NCBI GenBank assembly: GCA_015232465.1 | Contig: JADFZO010000007.1 | Coordinates: 1-64,000, forward strand | DNA length: 64,000 nt | Direction of reading: 5' to 3' | DNA from: Desulfamplus sp. | Lineage (GTDB): Bacteria; Desulfobacterota; Desulfobacteria; Desulfobacterales; Desulfobacteraceae | Part shown: piece by piece, positions 29,197-39,530 of the stretch | How the letters are laid out: the number at the start of each line of letters is the position of its first letter | How positions within the stretch are numbered: position 1 is the first letter of the stretch | Program-made: the position numbers and the translations under genes | Notes under the pieces: model-generated | Databases searched by the model: none | What the model saw: the letters and a program-made list of their open reading frames with translations, nothing else | What the model was told of the DNA's origin: nothing

Positions 29197-31572
29197 TTAA
29201 TATTCGATATTCTCCACAATAACCCTGCGAGGTTTTACCCCATCTGATGGTCCAACAATCCCTCGTTTTTCCATAATATCAATGATTCTTGCAGCTCTAT
29301 TGTATCCAACCCTAAGTGCCCGCTGAATCCCTGAAATAGATGCCTGCTTTGTTGAGATTACAAACTCTAAAGCCTCATTATATTTATCATCATAATCATC
29401 GTCCATAGTCTCTTGGGGAGGCTCTTCATCTGTCTCTGTAATAACATCAAGAACATACTCAGGTCTGCCTTGAGCTTTTAAAAATGATGTTATCTCCAAA
29501 AGCTCGTCCTCTGATAGATATGTCCCATGAACCCTTGTAACTCTTGAGCTACCCGGAGGCACAAATAGCATATCACCATTTCCAAGAAGAGTCTCTGCAC
29601 CATTTGAGTCAATAATTGTTCTGGAGTCAGTCTTAGAAGAGACCTGAAATGATATTCTTGTTGGAAAGTTTGCCTTTATGATGCCAGTTAGAACATCAAC
29701 AGATGGTCTTTGCGTTGCTAAAATAAGATGAATTCCAGCAGCCCTTGCCATCTGAGCAAGACGTGTTAGAGAGAACTCAATGTCTCTTGATGCTGTCATC
29801 ATAAGGTCTGCAAGCTCATCAATTATCACAACAATATAGGGGAGTGGCTCTTGCTCTTCAAAATCTGCAACGTGCTGCCCAACTCCATTTTTTATCTTTT
29901 GATTATACTGCTCAATGTGTCTAACCTGAGATTTAGCAAGAAGGCTGTAACGCCGATCCATCTCCCTTACCAACCACTGAAGTGCAAGCGTGGCTTTTTT
30001 CATGTCAGTTATTACAGGGGTTAAAAGATGCGGAATGTCGTTGTAAAATGAAAGCTCAATCCGTTTAGGATCAACCATCAAAAATTTGACCTCTTCAGGA
30101 GATGATTTATACAAAATACTTGTAATCATCGCATTTAGACCAACGCTTTTACCTGTACCTGTTGCCCCTGCAATTAAAAGATGGGGCATCCTATCAAGCT
30201 CAACAACAACTGGATTGCCAACAATATCCTTACCAAGACAAATTGGCACTTTTGATTTGCTATTTATAAAGTCTTGAGCAGTTACAATATCAATAAATGG
30301 CACAATGCTCTTTTTGATATTTGGAATCTCAATACCCATAACATCTTTACCAGGAATTGGTGCAACAATGCGAATGCTAAAAGCACTTAACGCAAGGGCA
30401 AGATCATCTGCAAGGTTGACTATTTTGCTGATTTTTATTCCGGGTTCTGGTCTATACTCAAACGTAGTGATAACAGGTCCAGGAGAGACCCCCATAACTT
30501 CGCCCTTGATTCCAAAATATCCAAGTTTTTTTTCAAGAAGCTCTGCATCTCTTCTGATGCCGTGGTGATCAATCTCTGTTTTGCTGCTTGTATTTCTAAG
30601 AAAAGATATCTTAGGAAGCTCAAACTCCCCCTTTTTATACATCTTTGGTTTGGCAATGGCTGGCTTATTAATTGTGCTTGGCTTACTACTGATAAGAGCA
30701 TCATATTGATAAGAGTCATCCTCTATCTCATCATCTTGCGATAATATTATTGTTGATAGCTCGTCTGGCTCAACCAATATTGCATCATCTTTAGATACAA
30801 CCGCTATGGCAGACTCAGTAGGTTCAATTAATATTGCCTCCTCTTCTGTTGATGCAACTATTATTTTTTGCTCTGGAGGTTTAAAATTAACCACTGATAT
30901 TGAAAAAGGCGGCTCAACTAATGGTTGTGTTGTTGATATTAATGGTGCTGATGATGACACAGGAATAACAACATCATTGAGATTATTTGACCTATTTTGC
31001 TCCCTAATGCTCATAACTCGCTCTATTGCTTTTTGTTTTAGGGCAAGATATGAGTTATTTAGCTTCCAGTTTGATGTTTCAGACTTTTGGGGTTGGGGAA
31101 GAACTTTATCTATCTTATCTATATTCTCTATATTCTCTTTTTCTTTTTTTTCTTCATTCTCTTTTTCTTCTTCTAAATCATCTGATTCAACATTATACTC
31201 CTTAGAATCAGCTATCTCATTTATAAAGCTCTTCTCTATTGATGGCTCGGTTAGAACAGGAGCGATATTTACAGATTCCAATTTTCTATTTATAGCATCA
31301 ACTCTTTGAGTAAGATTTTTGTACTTATCCTCAAGCCTTACATATTTTTCACAAAGATTTAGATTTGTAAGGAGCAATCTGGCATACTGCCCAGATTTCT
31401 CCTTACGAAAATTTAGCTTTCTATCAACGCTATCCATCTCATTGATCATAATCTTGACGATACGTTCAGCATCGCCAAGAAGCTCAGTGTCCTCTATCTT
31501 AAATGAGTAATGACCAAAGGCTGTTATTATGGTTAATACATCTTTATTTAAATTATAGCTGTAGTTTTTCAC
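29197..31572 (-). CDS. ftsK: FtsK/SpoIIIE-type DNA translocase with ZapA-like N-terminus
   Basis: PHLLIAGATGTGKSVGLNAMITSILY, MVDPKRIELSFYNDIPHLLTPVITD, ILATQRPSVDVLTGIIKANFPTRISF, gamma winged helix; no TM segment in first 350 aa. Confidence 0.93.
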   Translation of the reverse strand: MKNYSYNLNKDVLTIITAFGHYSFKIEDTELLGDAERIVKIMINEMDSVDRKLNFRKEKSGQYARLLLTNLNLCEKYVRLEDKYKNLTQRVDAINRKLESVNIAPVLTEPSIEKSFINEIADSKEYNVESDDLEEEKENEEKKEKENIENIDKIDKVLPQPQKSETSNWKLNNSYLALKQKAIERVMSIREQNRSNNLNDVVIPVSSSAPLISTTQPLVEPPFSISVVNFKPPEQKIIVASTEEEAILIEPTESAIAVVSKDDAILVEPDELSTIILSQDDEIEDDSYQYDALISSKPSTINKPAIAKPKMYKKGEFELPKISFLRNTSSKTEIDHHGIRRDAELLEKKLGYFGIKGEVMGVSPGPVITTFEYRPEPGIKISKIVNLADDLALALSAFSIRIVAPIPGKDVMGIEIPNIKKSIVPFIDIVTAQDFINSKSKVPICLGKDIVGNPVVVELDRMPHLLIAGATGTGKSVGLNAMITSILYKSSPEEVKFLMVDPKRIELSFYNDIPHLLTPVITDMKKATLALQWLVREMDRRYSLLAKSQVRHIEQYNQKIKNGVGQHVADFEEQEPLPYIVVIIDELADLMMTASRDIEFSLTRLAQMARAAGIHLILATQRPSVDVLTGIIKANFPTRISFQVSSKTDSRTIIDSNGAETLLGNGDMLFVPPGSSRVTRVHGTYLSEDELLEITSFLKAQGRPEYVLDVITETDEEPPQETMDDDYDDKYNEALEFVISTKQASISGIQRALRVGYNRAARIIDIMEKRGIVGPSDGVKPRRVIVENIEY

Positions 31573-31594
31573 GATACCATACCATAATAATTAA

Positions 31595-32155
31595 CTATTT
31601 AAGTGTTGTCAGATACTCACCCATCTCTTTGGCTTTTGCGATTATAGCCTCATTCTTCTCAACATCTTCTTTATTACGACACCCGCCGCAAACAAGGGTA
31701 TCAACAACTTTAAATTGCAAAAATTCAAACATCTTTGCATTCATATCAAAATACCCTGCAAATGCTTTAACGTCTGGCTGCCCTTGTGTATATACAAGAA
31801 CTAAAGGCAATCCAGACTTAAACTTTACGCTATAATCAGGATTTAACATGGCAAATAGGCGATCAACAAAGAGCTTGGTCTGTGCTGAGAACTGCCACAT
31901 ATAGACAGGAGAGCCTAAAATAACCGCATCAGCAGTTAAAATCTCTTGAAGAAGAGGGAGCATATCATCTTTTACAGCACACCCATCATTGCTTTTGCAA
32001 TACATGCACGCCTTGCAACCCGCTATGTTCAACTGGCTTAAATCGTAGTAGTTGACCTCTGCCCCTTTGCCTTGTGCCCCTGCAATAATTGCCTTTACAA
32101 GCCTCTCTGTGTTACCATCTTTTCGTGGACTTCCTGTTAATGCTAAAATTTTCAT
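31595..32155 (-). CDS. NADPH-dependent FMN reductase / iron-sulfur flavoprotein
   Basis: MKILALTGSPRKDGNTERLV; GCKACMYCKSNDGCAVKDDM. Confidence 0.9.
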   Translation of the reverse strand: MKILALTGSPRKDGNTERLVKAIIAGAQGKGAEVNYYDLSQLNIAGCKACMYCKSNDGCAVKDDMLPLLQEILTADAVILGSPVYMWQFSAQTKLFVDRLFAMLNPDYSVKFKSGLPLVLVYTQGQPDVKAFAGYFDMNAKMFEFLQFKVVDTLVCGGCRNKEDVEKNEAIIAKAKEMGEYLTTLK

Positions 32156-32226
32156 TTGATTTTACACTCCTTTATAATGTGTTTAGTAATAAACTGCACT
32201 AATGAAATATAGTCAAGGGGTTGACT

Positions 32227-33747
32227 TTATTTATAATCCCTTGGCTGTATATCATATTTTTTGATCTTGTAATTAATTGCCCGTCTGCTTATGTCAAGAA
32301 GCTCTGCTGCCTTTTTTTGAACCCCTTTGGACTCTTTAAGTGCCCTGATAATTGTATGTTTTTCGCTATCTTCAATTGAAAAGCCAAGTTGGCTATCATT
32401 TTCATTAAAAGATTGAGAATCTCTGCTATCAGAAGAGGAGTTGCGAGTTGGATCAGATTTAATATTTCTCTTTGATTTTTGGTTGTTCCCAAGCTGAAGA
32501 TCAAAAGGCTGCATGATGTTATTTTTGCAAAGCACGATACCAGCCTCAAGGGCATTTCTAAGCTCTCTGATATTGCCGGGCCAATCATGGGAATCCATAA
32601 GCTCAATCGTGGCATCAGCAAAGGTTACTGGGCTAAGGTTGTGTGATTTTGTGTATCTATCGACAAAAAACTTTGCAAAATCTGCAATCTCCTCTTTTCG
32701 ATCCCTAAGAGGAGGAACCGTAAGAGTTACAACCTTTAGACGATAATATAAATCTTGACGAAAAGTTCCAGCCTCAATATCTCTGCTTAAATCTGCATTA
32801 GTTGCTGATATTATTCTACAATCCACAATCTTTTCATGCACAGAGCCAACTTGACGGATACTCTTATCTTCTAAGAAACGCAAAAGTCTGCACTGCATAT
32901 CATGGGATATGTTGCCAATCTCATCTAAAAAAAGAGTCCCCTTATCAGCAGTCTCTATAAGCCCCTTTTTATCTTTAACAGCACTGGTAAAAGAGCCTTT
33001 TAGATGACCAAAAAGCTCGCTCTCCAAAATCCCAGCAGGCGTTGATCCACAATCTACAACAACATAAGGCTGATCCCTTCTTGAGCTATTGCGATAAATT
33101 GCCCTTGCAATCCACTCTTTTCCAACACCGCTTTCACCAAGAATCATAACATTGACATCTGTTGCTGCAACCCTTTTTATCATGCTGTAAAGCTCTTGCA
33201 TAGCAGGGGTTTTATCCCAATAAAACTCATCTTCAAATATAATATACCCATCTGGCTGAACCAATTTGGCTGAATCTATTTTGCCAAAATTTGTCTGGGT
33301 TGGATGCTGATCTAATTGATGTAATTGATGCGACTGATTAGATTGATGAGCTAAAATCTGGCTATTCTGCTCTTTAGCCTCTAAAATCTTACCAATCTTT
33401 TTTATAAGCTCTCTTCCATCAAACGGCTTTGAGATATAATCAACAGCACCATGTTTAATAGCCTCAACAGCATCTGGTATTGTGCCATAAGCTGTTAAAA
33501 ATATGACTGGAAGCTCTGGCAGACTCTTTTGAACCTCTAAAAATAGATCCATTCCACTTACAACTGGCATCTTCATATCTGAAATTAAGAGATCAACCCC
33601 TTTTTGTTCCTGCTCTAATATCTGCATGGCAATCTGAGCATCGCAAGCTTTTAGAACATTAAAACCTGAGGCTGTCAGACGTGCATCAAGCACCTCCAAA
33701 ATATTGGGATCATCATCAACTATTAATATACAAGCACCCTCTTTCAT
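32227..33747 (-). CDS. Sigma54-dependent response regulator (NtrC family, GlrR-like)
   Basis: Receiver + GESGVGKEWIAR, ELFGHLKGSFTSAVKDKKGLIETADKGTLFLDEIG + Fis-type HTH. Confidence 0.95.
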   Translation of the reverse strand: MKEGACILIVDDDPNILEVLDARLTASGFNVLKACDAQIAMQILEQEQKGVDLLISDMKMPVVSGMDLFLEVQKSLPELPVIFLTAYGTIPDAVEAIKHGAVDYISKPFDGRELIKKIGKILEAKEQNSQILAHQSNQSHQLHQLDQHPTQTNFGKIDSAKLVQPDGYIIFEDEFYWDKTPAMQELYSMIKRVAATDVNVMILGESGVGKEWIARAIYRNSSRRDQPYVVVDCGSTPAGILESELFGHLKGSFTSAVKDKKGLIETADKGTLFLDEIGNISHDMQCRLLRFLEDKSIRQVGSVHEKIVDCRIISATNADLSRDIEAGTFRQDLYYRLKVVTLTVPPLRDRKEEIADFAKFFVDRYTKSHNLSPVTFADATIELMDSHDWPGNIRELRNALEAGIVLCKNNIMQPFDLQLGNNQKSKRNIKSDPTRNSSSDSRDSQSFNENDSQLGFSIEDSEKHTIIRALKESKGVQKKAAELLDISRRAINYKIKKYDIQPRDYK

Positions 33748-34541
33748 TCACTCTGCCTTTTGTTTTGGAGTTTTTGATCAATACGCTCAAGTTCAGATAT
33801 TTGATGTTTAAGGGTTTTTATGCTCTTTTCTAACTCTTTTGTTTTAGCTTCCATATCCTCTTTTGCCTTAGACTCTTTTTTGGCAATGGCATTTAAGAGC
33901 TTTATCTTCTCATTTTGCTTTTTTACAATTGCGTTAAGGGTTTTAATCTTTCCCTCCTGCTCACGTAAAAGGCGGTCAAGACGTGTATTTACCTGATTTG
34001 TCTCTTTAACAATAGCGTCAATCTCTTGAATATCGTGCATCTCACTGATAGCATTAAACTCTTTGAAATCATAGCTATCTCTATCTTTTAGAAGATTGTT
34101 ATTTTGAAGTAACGTATGTATTATTATCTCTGGATTCTCATAATAGATAGGGCTACTTTTAGAAGATTTCCACTGCATAAGTATCTTCATTGCCTCAAGA
34201 ATCTCATCATCACTCTGAGCTGTTATAATTTTTGTGCATGCAAGATTATAGATAGCTCTATTTTTATCCCACGGATTTTTGCTCTCATCAACTGCCTGAC
34301 AAAAAAGAGATTCAGCCAACTGATAATCACCAGCCATAAAAGCTCGCTCTCCAGATTCAAGCATCTGTCTTACAGATTTTGGTCTTTTATCAGTTGAGTT
34401 AAGACCAATACAACCACTAACCACAAACGATAAATATAGAGCTAAAAATATAATAAAAATAATCTCAAAAACAGAGATTTGATCAGTTACTGCCCGCCTC
34501 TTTTGTTGGCAGGGTGAAAAAGAATGAACACCCTTTATCAC
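33744..34541 (-). CDS. Coiled-coil lipoprotein (QseG-like position)
   Basis: SFVVSGCIG lipobox, TPR-like and coiled-coil regions; between kinase and regulator. Confidence 0.6.
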   Translation of the reverse strand: MIKGVHSFSPCQQKRRAVTDQISVFEIIFIIFLALYLSFVVSGCIGLNSTDKRPKSVRQMLESGERAFMAGDYQLAESLFCQAVDESKNPWDKNRAIYNLACTKIITAQSDDEILEAMKILMQWKSSKSSPIYYENPEIIIHTLLQNNNLLKDRDSYDFKEFNAISEMHDIQEIDAIVKETNQVNTRLDRLLREQEGKIKTLNAIVKKQNEKIKLLNAIAKKESKAKEDMEAKTKELEKSIKTLKHQISELERIDQKLQNKRQSE

Positions 34542-35985
34542 TGTTATTCTCCATGTAAATTGTTCCCCCGTGAGCCTGAATTATCCTTTTGGATATATTT
34601 AAACCAAGCCCTACACCGTCCATGTGTGTCCTAACCTCTTTGCTTCTGTAATACTTTTTAAAAACAAGACTCTGTTCATCTTGAGGGATACCAGGACCTT
34701 CATCAGATACCTTAAATATAACCTCGTCCCCCTTTGCTCCCTTGATAAGAGATATATCAACAAAGCTGTTTTTATACGAAAATTTGATGGCATTGCCAAT
34801 AATATTCAACAAAACCTGTAAAATCTCATTGTTGATACCCATAACTAAAGGCACTGGATCATCAACAAGCGGGTGGATCCTTAACTCAACACTGTTAGCA
34901 TTAGCAGTGCCAATAAGCCCCATTGCAGCATCGCTTATCAACTGATTAGGATCAAGAGGTTCTGGTTTTATCTTATCTGAGTCAGATTTTAGCATTGATA
35001 CATTAAGAAGGTGGTTTAAAAGTGTTGTGATCCTGCTAATTTCAGAGCTTGCAATTTCAAGAAATTTTCTCTGCTTATCGTTTATAGGACCAAAAACATC
35101 TTCAATAATCATGTTGACAGACTCTCTTATTGATGCAAGCGGAGTTCGTATCTCGTGGCTCAATATGGCAATAAAGTCTGATCTTATGCTTTCACTCTCC
35201 TTAAGCTGTGTGGTCATATCATTAAATATAGATGCAACCTCTCCAAACTCATCATTAGATTTTATCTCTATTAGATGGTCATAGTTATCATGGGCAATAA
35301 TTCGAAGTCCATTTTTCAATTTATTCAAAGGCTTTAACATAGATTGAGATATAAACCACACACCAATAATTCCAACAACAATAGAGACACCAAATCCAAT
35401 AAGCCCCTTTTTGATGCTCTCACGGCTTTTAGCATTTATATCAATAAGAGACTGCTCAATTTGACGCTCATTTTCTTGACGGCAGTTAGATATAGATTTT
35501 ATCCACTCCTCTAAAATAGGCTCTGGAATCCACGCTGGAAGTGCCTCAGAGGCAATGGTCTTATCTGGGGGTGATGAATTGGAGAGATTTTCAAAGTTAA
35601 TCTCAATATGTGGCATAAGGTAGCTGGCAAATTTTTTATCCTCTATTTTGTGCCACGATTCAGGCAGTTTATACTCATTAGACTCCAATCCCAATATCTT
35701 CTCAATAGAACCAATATAATCTTTTCTGGCTGTCTCAAAATACTCAAGATATATCTCTTTTTTAAGAAGCCTATATTTTTTATCGTTGACATCCATGCTA
35801 ATAAGGCTGTCAAGCATGGTCTTTGATAACGATGCAATCTGATTGTTAATGCTGACAATCTGCTCTGAGATTCCTGACATTGTTTGGATATTAATAAGCA
35901 GATCCAAAACAGTTCCATAAAGAATCAGGATAAAAAAGAGGCAAAAGATCGACAGTTTTTTTGCAATACCAAGTTTTAATCTCAT
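34483..35985 (-). CDS. HAMP-domain sensor histidine kinase (GlrK-like)
   Basis: Two TMs, HAMP, FIAILSHEIRTPLASIRESVNMI H-box, N, G1 and G2 boxes. Confidence 0.93.
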   Translation of the reverse strand: MRLKLGIAKKLSIFCLFFILILYGTVLDLLINIQTMSGISEQIVSINNQIASLSKTMLDSLISMDVNDKKYRLLKKEIYLEYFETARKDYIGSIEKILGLESNEYKLPESWHKIEDKKFASYLMPHIEINFENLSNSSPPDKTIASEALPAWIPEPILEEWIKSISNCRQENERQIEQSLIDINAKSRESIKKGLIGFGVSIVVGIIGVWFISQSMLKPLNKLKNGLRIIAHDNYDHLIEIKSNDEFGEVASIFNDMTTQLKESESIRSDFIAILSHEIRTPLASIRESVNMIIEDVFGPINDKQRKFLEIASSEISRITTLLNHLLNVSMLKSDSDKIKPEPLDPNQLISDAAMGLIGTANANSVELRIHPLVDDPVPLVMGINNEILQVLLNIIGNAIKFSYKNSFVDISLIKGAKGDEVIFKVSDEGPGIPQDEQSLVFKKYYRSKEVRTHMDGVGLGLNISKRIIQAHGGTIYMENNSDKGCSFFFTLPTKEAGSN

Positions 35986-36003
35986 AGTGCTATTTCTTAA
36001 GAG

Positions 36004-37566
36004 TTAAATCTCTATCTCAACAAGGTTGCCAGCCTCAAGTTCAAACTCATCAACAATTGTGATTGTAGAAGCCCCGTGCTCCTCTTGACGGTAATTAATT
36101 TTATATTTTCCGGGTTTTAAAGCAATAGGTCCAAAGCTGCCATTTAGACGAATTTTATTTAACTCTACACCATCTTTAGCAATCTCTATAAACTCAACAA
36201 AATATGGGGGCTTCATACCTTCAGCAGGGATAAGTCTAACTCCAGTGTTAATATGAAAATCGTTCATCTTGCCATCAACAACCTCAACTTCGCCAAGAAT
36301 AGAGTCAGAAGAGCCATGTTCAGATAGATCATAAACGAAATAGTATCTTCCAGATGGAACAAGTTGCGGGACAAATGTAGTGCCAAACCATGCAACAAAC
36401 TCATCTGACCCGCTGTTTGATGAGGTGCTATCTAACTGACCTAACTCTTCTCTATCCTTAATATTTTTTAACCCCCAGTAGTGAACTTTGTTTTGCATCC
36501 AATCTGCTGGCATTGGGTTTATAGCAGTCATTAAAGAGATTTCAACAGTTTTTCCTGATTCAACTCTAATAACCTCAGTAAGTGCAACATCAGAGCTGTC
36601 ATGCTCAGACTGATCCCAGACAAGCTGATAATAGCCAGGTGCAACCAAAGTTGTCTCAAGAGTCGAAAATTTGCCTTTATCCTCACCAGTCTCAGGATCG
36701 ATAAGTCTCCATGAGTATGGCTTTTTTACCCATGAATCATATTTGAATGCAATTTTACCAGGTCCCTTTGCCTTTATTTTAATAGACTTTGACGTTGTTG
36801 TGATAGGCTCTTCAATCTTTTTTGTTTTGCTCTCTTCAACCTTTTGTACAAAATCAATTGAGCTATTTTGTGCAACGCTTTTTTGAACAGCAGATAGTAT
36901 TGATACAAGTTCGCCTGAATTTGTTGTTGAAAAATATCTTCCTCCCCCAGCTTGTGCAATGCAGGCAAGCTCTTTAGATGCCTCTTTATCAACATCAAAT
37001 CCAACAACATGGAGCACAAACTTAATTCCAGAAGATTTTAACTCTGCTGTTAGTGCACAGGGATCTCCCTGGCATGTCTCTATGCCATCGCTTATAAGAA
37101 CAATGGTATTATCGTTTTCATCTGTCTGATTAGGATTACTATTTTTAATGTTATGTGCCACCTTTTCAATAGCTGCTGCAATGGGAGTTTTGCCTTTTGG
37201 GGTAATTTTACCTATTAAATCAATAGCTTGAAGGCGATCAACCTTTCCTAATGGGATAATCTCAGTAATATCAGAGCAATCCCCTTTTTTAAGGTGCCCA
37301 TAAACAGTAAGGCTACATAAAAGCTCTTCTGGCATCTCATTTATGAGCTTTTTCATGGCATCTCGTGCTGCCTCAATCTTTATCTGACCATCAACTCGAC
37401 CCCACATTGAACCTGAGCCATCAAGAATATAATACAAAGATGCAGCATTTGCCTCACATTTTAACCCTAAAATAGAAGTAAATGATATTAAAATAGATAT
37501 ATAGATACAAGTTAAAACAATCAGTTTGCACATTCCTGACAAAATAGAGACGCTCTTTTTTTTCAT
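36004..37566 (-). CDS. VWA-domain protein with three C-terminal repeats
   Basis: YYILDGSGSMWGRVDG (MIDAS), ISDGIETC; repeats centred on LVWDQSEHDSSD, FVYDLSEHGSSD, INYRQEEHGAST. Confidence 0.85.
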   Translation of the reverse strand: MKKKSVSILSGMCKLIVLTCIYISILISFTSILGLKCEANAASLYYILDGSGSMWGRVDGQIKIEAARDAMKKLINEMPEELLCSLTVYGHLKKGDCSDITEIIPLGKVDRLQAIDLIGKITPKGKTPIAAAIEKVAHNIKNSNPNQTDENDNTIVLISDGIETCQGDPCALTAELKSSGIKFVLHVVGFDVDKEASKELACIAQAGGGRYFSTTNSGELVSILSAVQKSVAQNSSIDFVQKVEESKTKKIEEPITTTSKSIKIKAKGPGKIAFKYDSWVKKPYSWRLIDPETGEDKGKFSTLETTLVAPGYYQLVWDQSEHDSSDVALTEVIRVESGKTVEISLMTAINPMPADWMQNKVHYWGLKNIKDREELGQLDSTSSNSGSDEFVAWFGTTFVPQLVPSGRYYFVYDLSEHGSSDSILGEVEVVDGKMNDFHINTGVRLIPAEGMKPPYFVEFIEIAKDGVELNKIRLNGSFGPIALKPGKYKINYRQEEHGASTITIVDEFELEAGNLVEIEI

Positions 37567-37655
37567 AAAACCTCCGCTATCTTATGATTTTAAATTTATT
37601 TTAATTTTAGGCGTATCAGTAAGCCTATCCTTTTTTTATCCTCTATCCTACCTAT

Positions 37656-39530
37656 CTATCCCCACAAAGCCTCAGATAAGCCTGAGTAACGCCTTATAGG
37701 ATTTTCTATCATGCGTGCAATTGAGCCAGTTGAAGCCAAAATAGTAACCTCTTTTTTTGCTCTTGTTATGGCTGTGTATAGCATCTCCCTTGTAAGAACT
37801 GGGCTTTTACTCTCTGGAATCACAAGAAGAACTCTGTCAAACTCTGAGCCTTGACTTTTATGGACAGTTAGCGAATATGCAATCTCATGTTCAGGAAGTC
37901 TCCCTGGCATAAATTTTCTAAAACCCTTCTGCCCTTGAAAAAAGACCCTAAGCCCATCTTTTTCTTGCAAAAATATCCCAATATCTCCGTTGTAAAGGCT
38001 CATGGAGTAGTCATTTTTTTTAACAATAATTGGAAGAGAGTTGTAAAAATTCCCTGCTTTGCCTCTAATGCCATAAACATCTCTTGATAAAATAGTGTCA
38101 ATATATCTATTTATCGCCTCAACACCGCCCTGCCCCTTTCTAATTGGTGTTAATATCCTAAATTGAGTCAAAAGGTTAAACGCCTCATTTGGGTCAGTAA
38201 CCTCTAAAAACTTTTTATATTCAGAAACTGCAATTGAATCTATCAAATCAAAATTAATGTTGCTTCTCTCTTGTAAAGATAAAGATGGATTGGTTGGTGA
38301 ACATTTTGGCTCAATAAATCGAACATCACTATATTTACCACTTAAAAGCAGATTAATAGCATCATTCACCCTTCCTCTATTTACAAAATTGCTTAATGCT
38401 CCAATTCCACTACTTTTATCAAATCTAAAACTTTTTTTAAGATGCACAATTGACTCTGCAATCAATGGAGTTTTATCAAGCCTATTTACATTTATATCGC
38501 TATTAGATGAAGAGCATATATCTCCAAGCACAGCACCAGACTCAACCGAAGATAGCTGATTGCTATCTCCTAAAAGAATTATCTTTGACTTTAAAGAGAG
38601 AGCATCAAAGAGCTTTGCCATAAGCGGCAGATCAGCCATAGAGGACTCATCAACAATTACAAGATCATAGGCAAGTAGATTATCTCTGTTGTGCTTAAAA
38701 AAAGATGACCCTTGCCTGTAACCAAGCAGTCTGTGTATTGTGTAGGCTTCAGTTGGAATACTCTGTTTTAAAATCGCTGTTGTTGACTCATCTATCTCAA
38801 ATTTTGCAATAGCAGAGTTTATAGACTCCATAAGCCGTGCAGCAGCCTTTCCAGTTGGAGCTGTAACAGCAGTTAAAAGTTTTTTACCCCTTTTTAGTTC
38901 AAGAATCGAGAGAGCTATTAATATTTTGGCAATTGTGGTTGTCTTTCCAGTTCCTGGTCCGCCTGATATTACTGCAAAATTTTTTAAAATAGCAACCTCA
39001 GCCGCAACTCTTTGTAAGTCTGGCTCTTCAAACAGATCGCTGTTTTTAGAGGGAAAAAAGGTATTTAAAATCTCTGATATATCTTTATTCAATTTTTGAG
39101 ATTTATTTAAATTTGACTCAATCCTTAGCTTTATATTCTTTGCGAGCATATCCTCATAATACCAATATCTTTGAAGATATAGCCTGCCTTTGCTATCAAG
39201 TATCATTGGGAAAAATTGATCAGGCTTTCCCACTGCTCGACTATTTTCTAAAATCTCTATCCATCTATCAAGTTGTGGCAAAACAATATCAGATGTTGCA
39301 TCAGCAATAACATCTTTAAGAGCCTTATCACGAAAAAGTGGGAGATAGAGGCAGACATCTCCCGAAGTAGTTGTAGCATAACTTACAAGAAGGGCAGCCA
39401 ATAGAGCCTCTGGGGTGTTATCTATGGCTGATATAAATAGAGCAAACTCTCTGTCTATATCTGAAAATATTGGATCAGAAAATATCTTATCAAATATCTC
39501 ATCTTTGCTCTCTTTTTGAATATCAGCCAT
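37656..39530 (-). CDS. recD: RecBCD subunit RecD
   Basis: AVISGGPGTGKTTTIAKIL, LVIVDESSMADLPLMAKL, YSLTVHKSQGSEFDRVLLV. Confidence 0.95.
   Translation of the reverse strand: MADIQKESKDEIFDKIFSDPIFSDIDREFALFISAIDNTPEALLAALLVSYATTTSGDVCLYLPLFRDKALKDVIADATSDIVLPQLDRWIEILENSRAVGKPDQFFPMILDSKGRLYLQRYWYYEDMLAKNIKLRIESNLNKSQKLNKDISEILNTFFPSKNSDLFEEPDLQRVAAEVAILKNFAVISGGPGTGKTTTIAKILIALSILELKRGKKLLTAVTAPTGKAAARLMESINSAIAKFEIDESTTAILKQSIPTEAYTIHRLLGYRQGSSFFKHNRDNLLAYDLVIVDESSMADLPLMAKLFDALSLKSKIILLGDSNQLSSVESGAVLGDICSSSNSDINVNRLDKTPLIAESIVHLKKSFRFDKSSGIGALSNFVNRGRVNDAINLLLSGKYSDVRFIEPKCSPTNPSLSLQERSNINFDLIDSIAVSEYKKFLEVTDPNEAFNLLTQFRILTPIRKGQGGVEAINRYIDTILSRDVYGIRGKAGNFYNSLPIIVKKNDYSMSLYNGDIGIFLQEKDGLRVFFQGQKGFRKFMPGRLPEHEIAYSLTVHKSQGSEFDRVLLVIPESKSPVLTREMLYTAITRAKKEVTILASTGSIARMIENPIRRYSGLSEALWG

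Noticed and set aside
30305-31309. Plus-strand ORFs within ftsK
   Set aside because: Antisense, low-complexity Ser/Phe-rich translation of the acidic linker; no independent coding evidence
37600-37650. AGGC...GCCT hairpin between recD and the VWA gene as terminator
   Set aside because: Only a 4-bp stem; too weak to support
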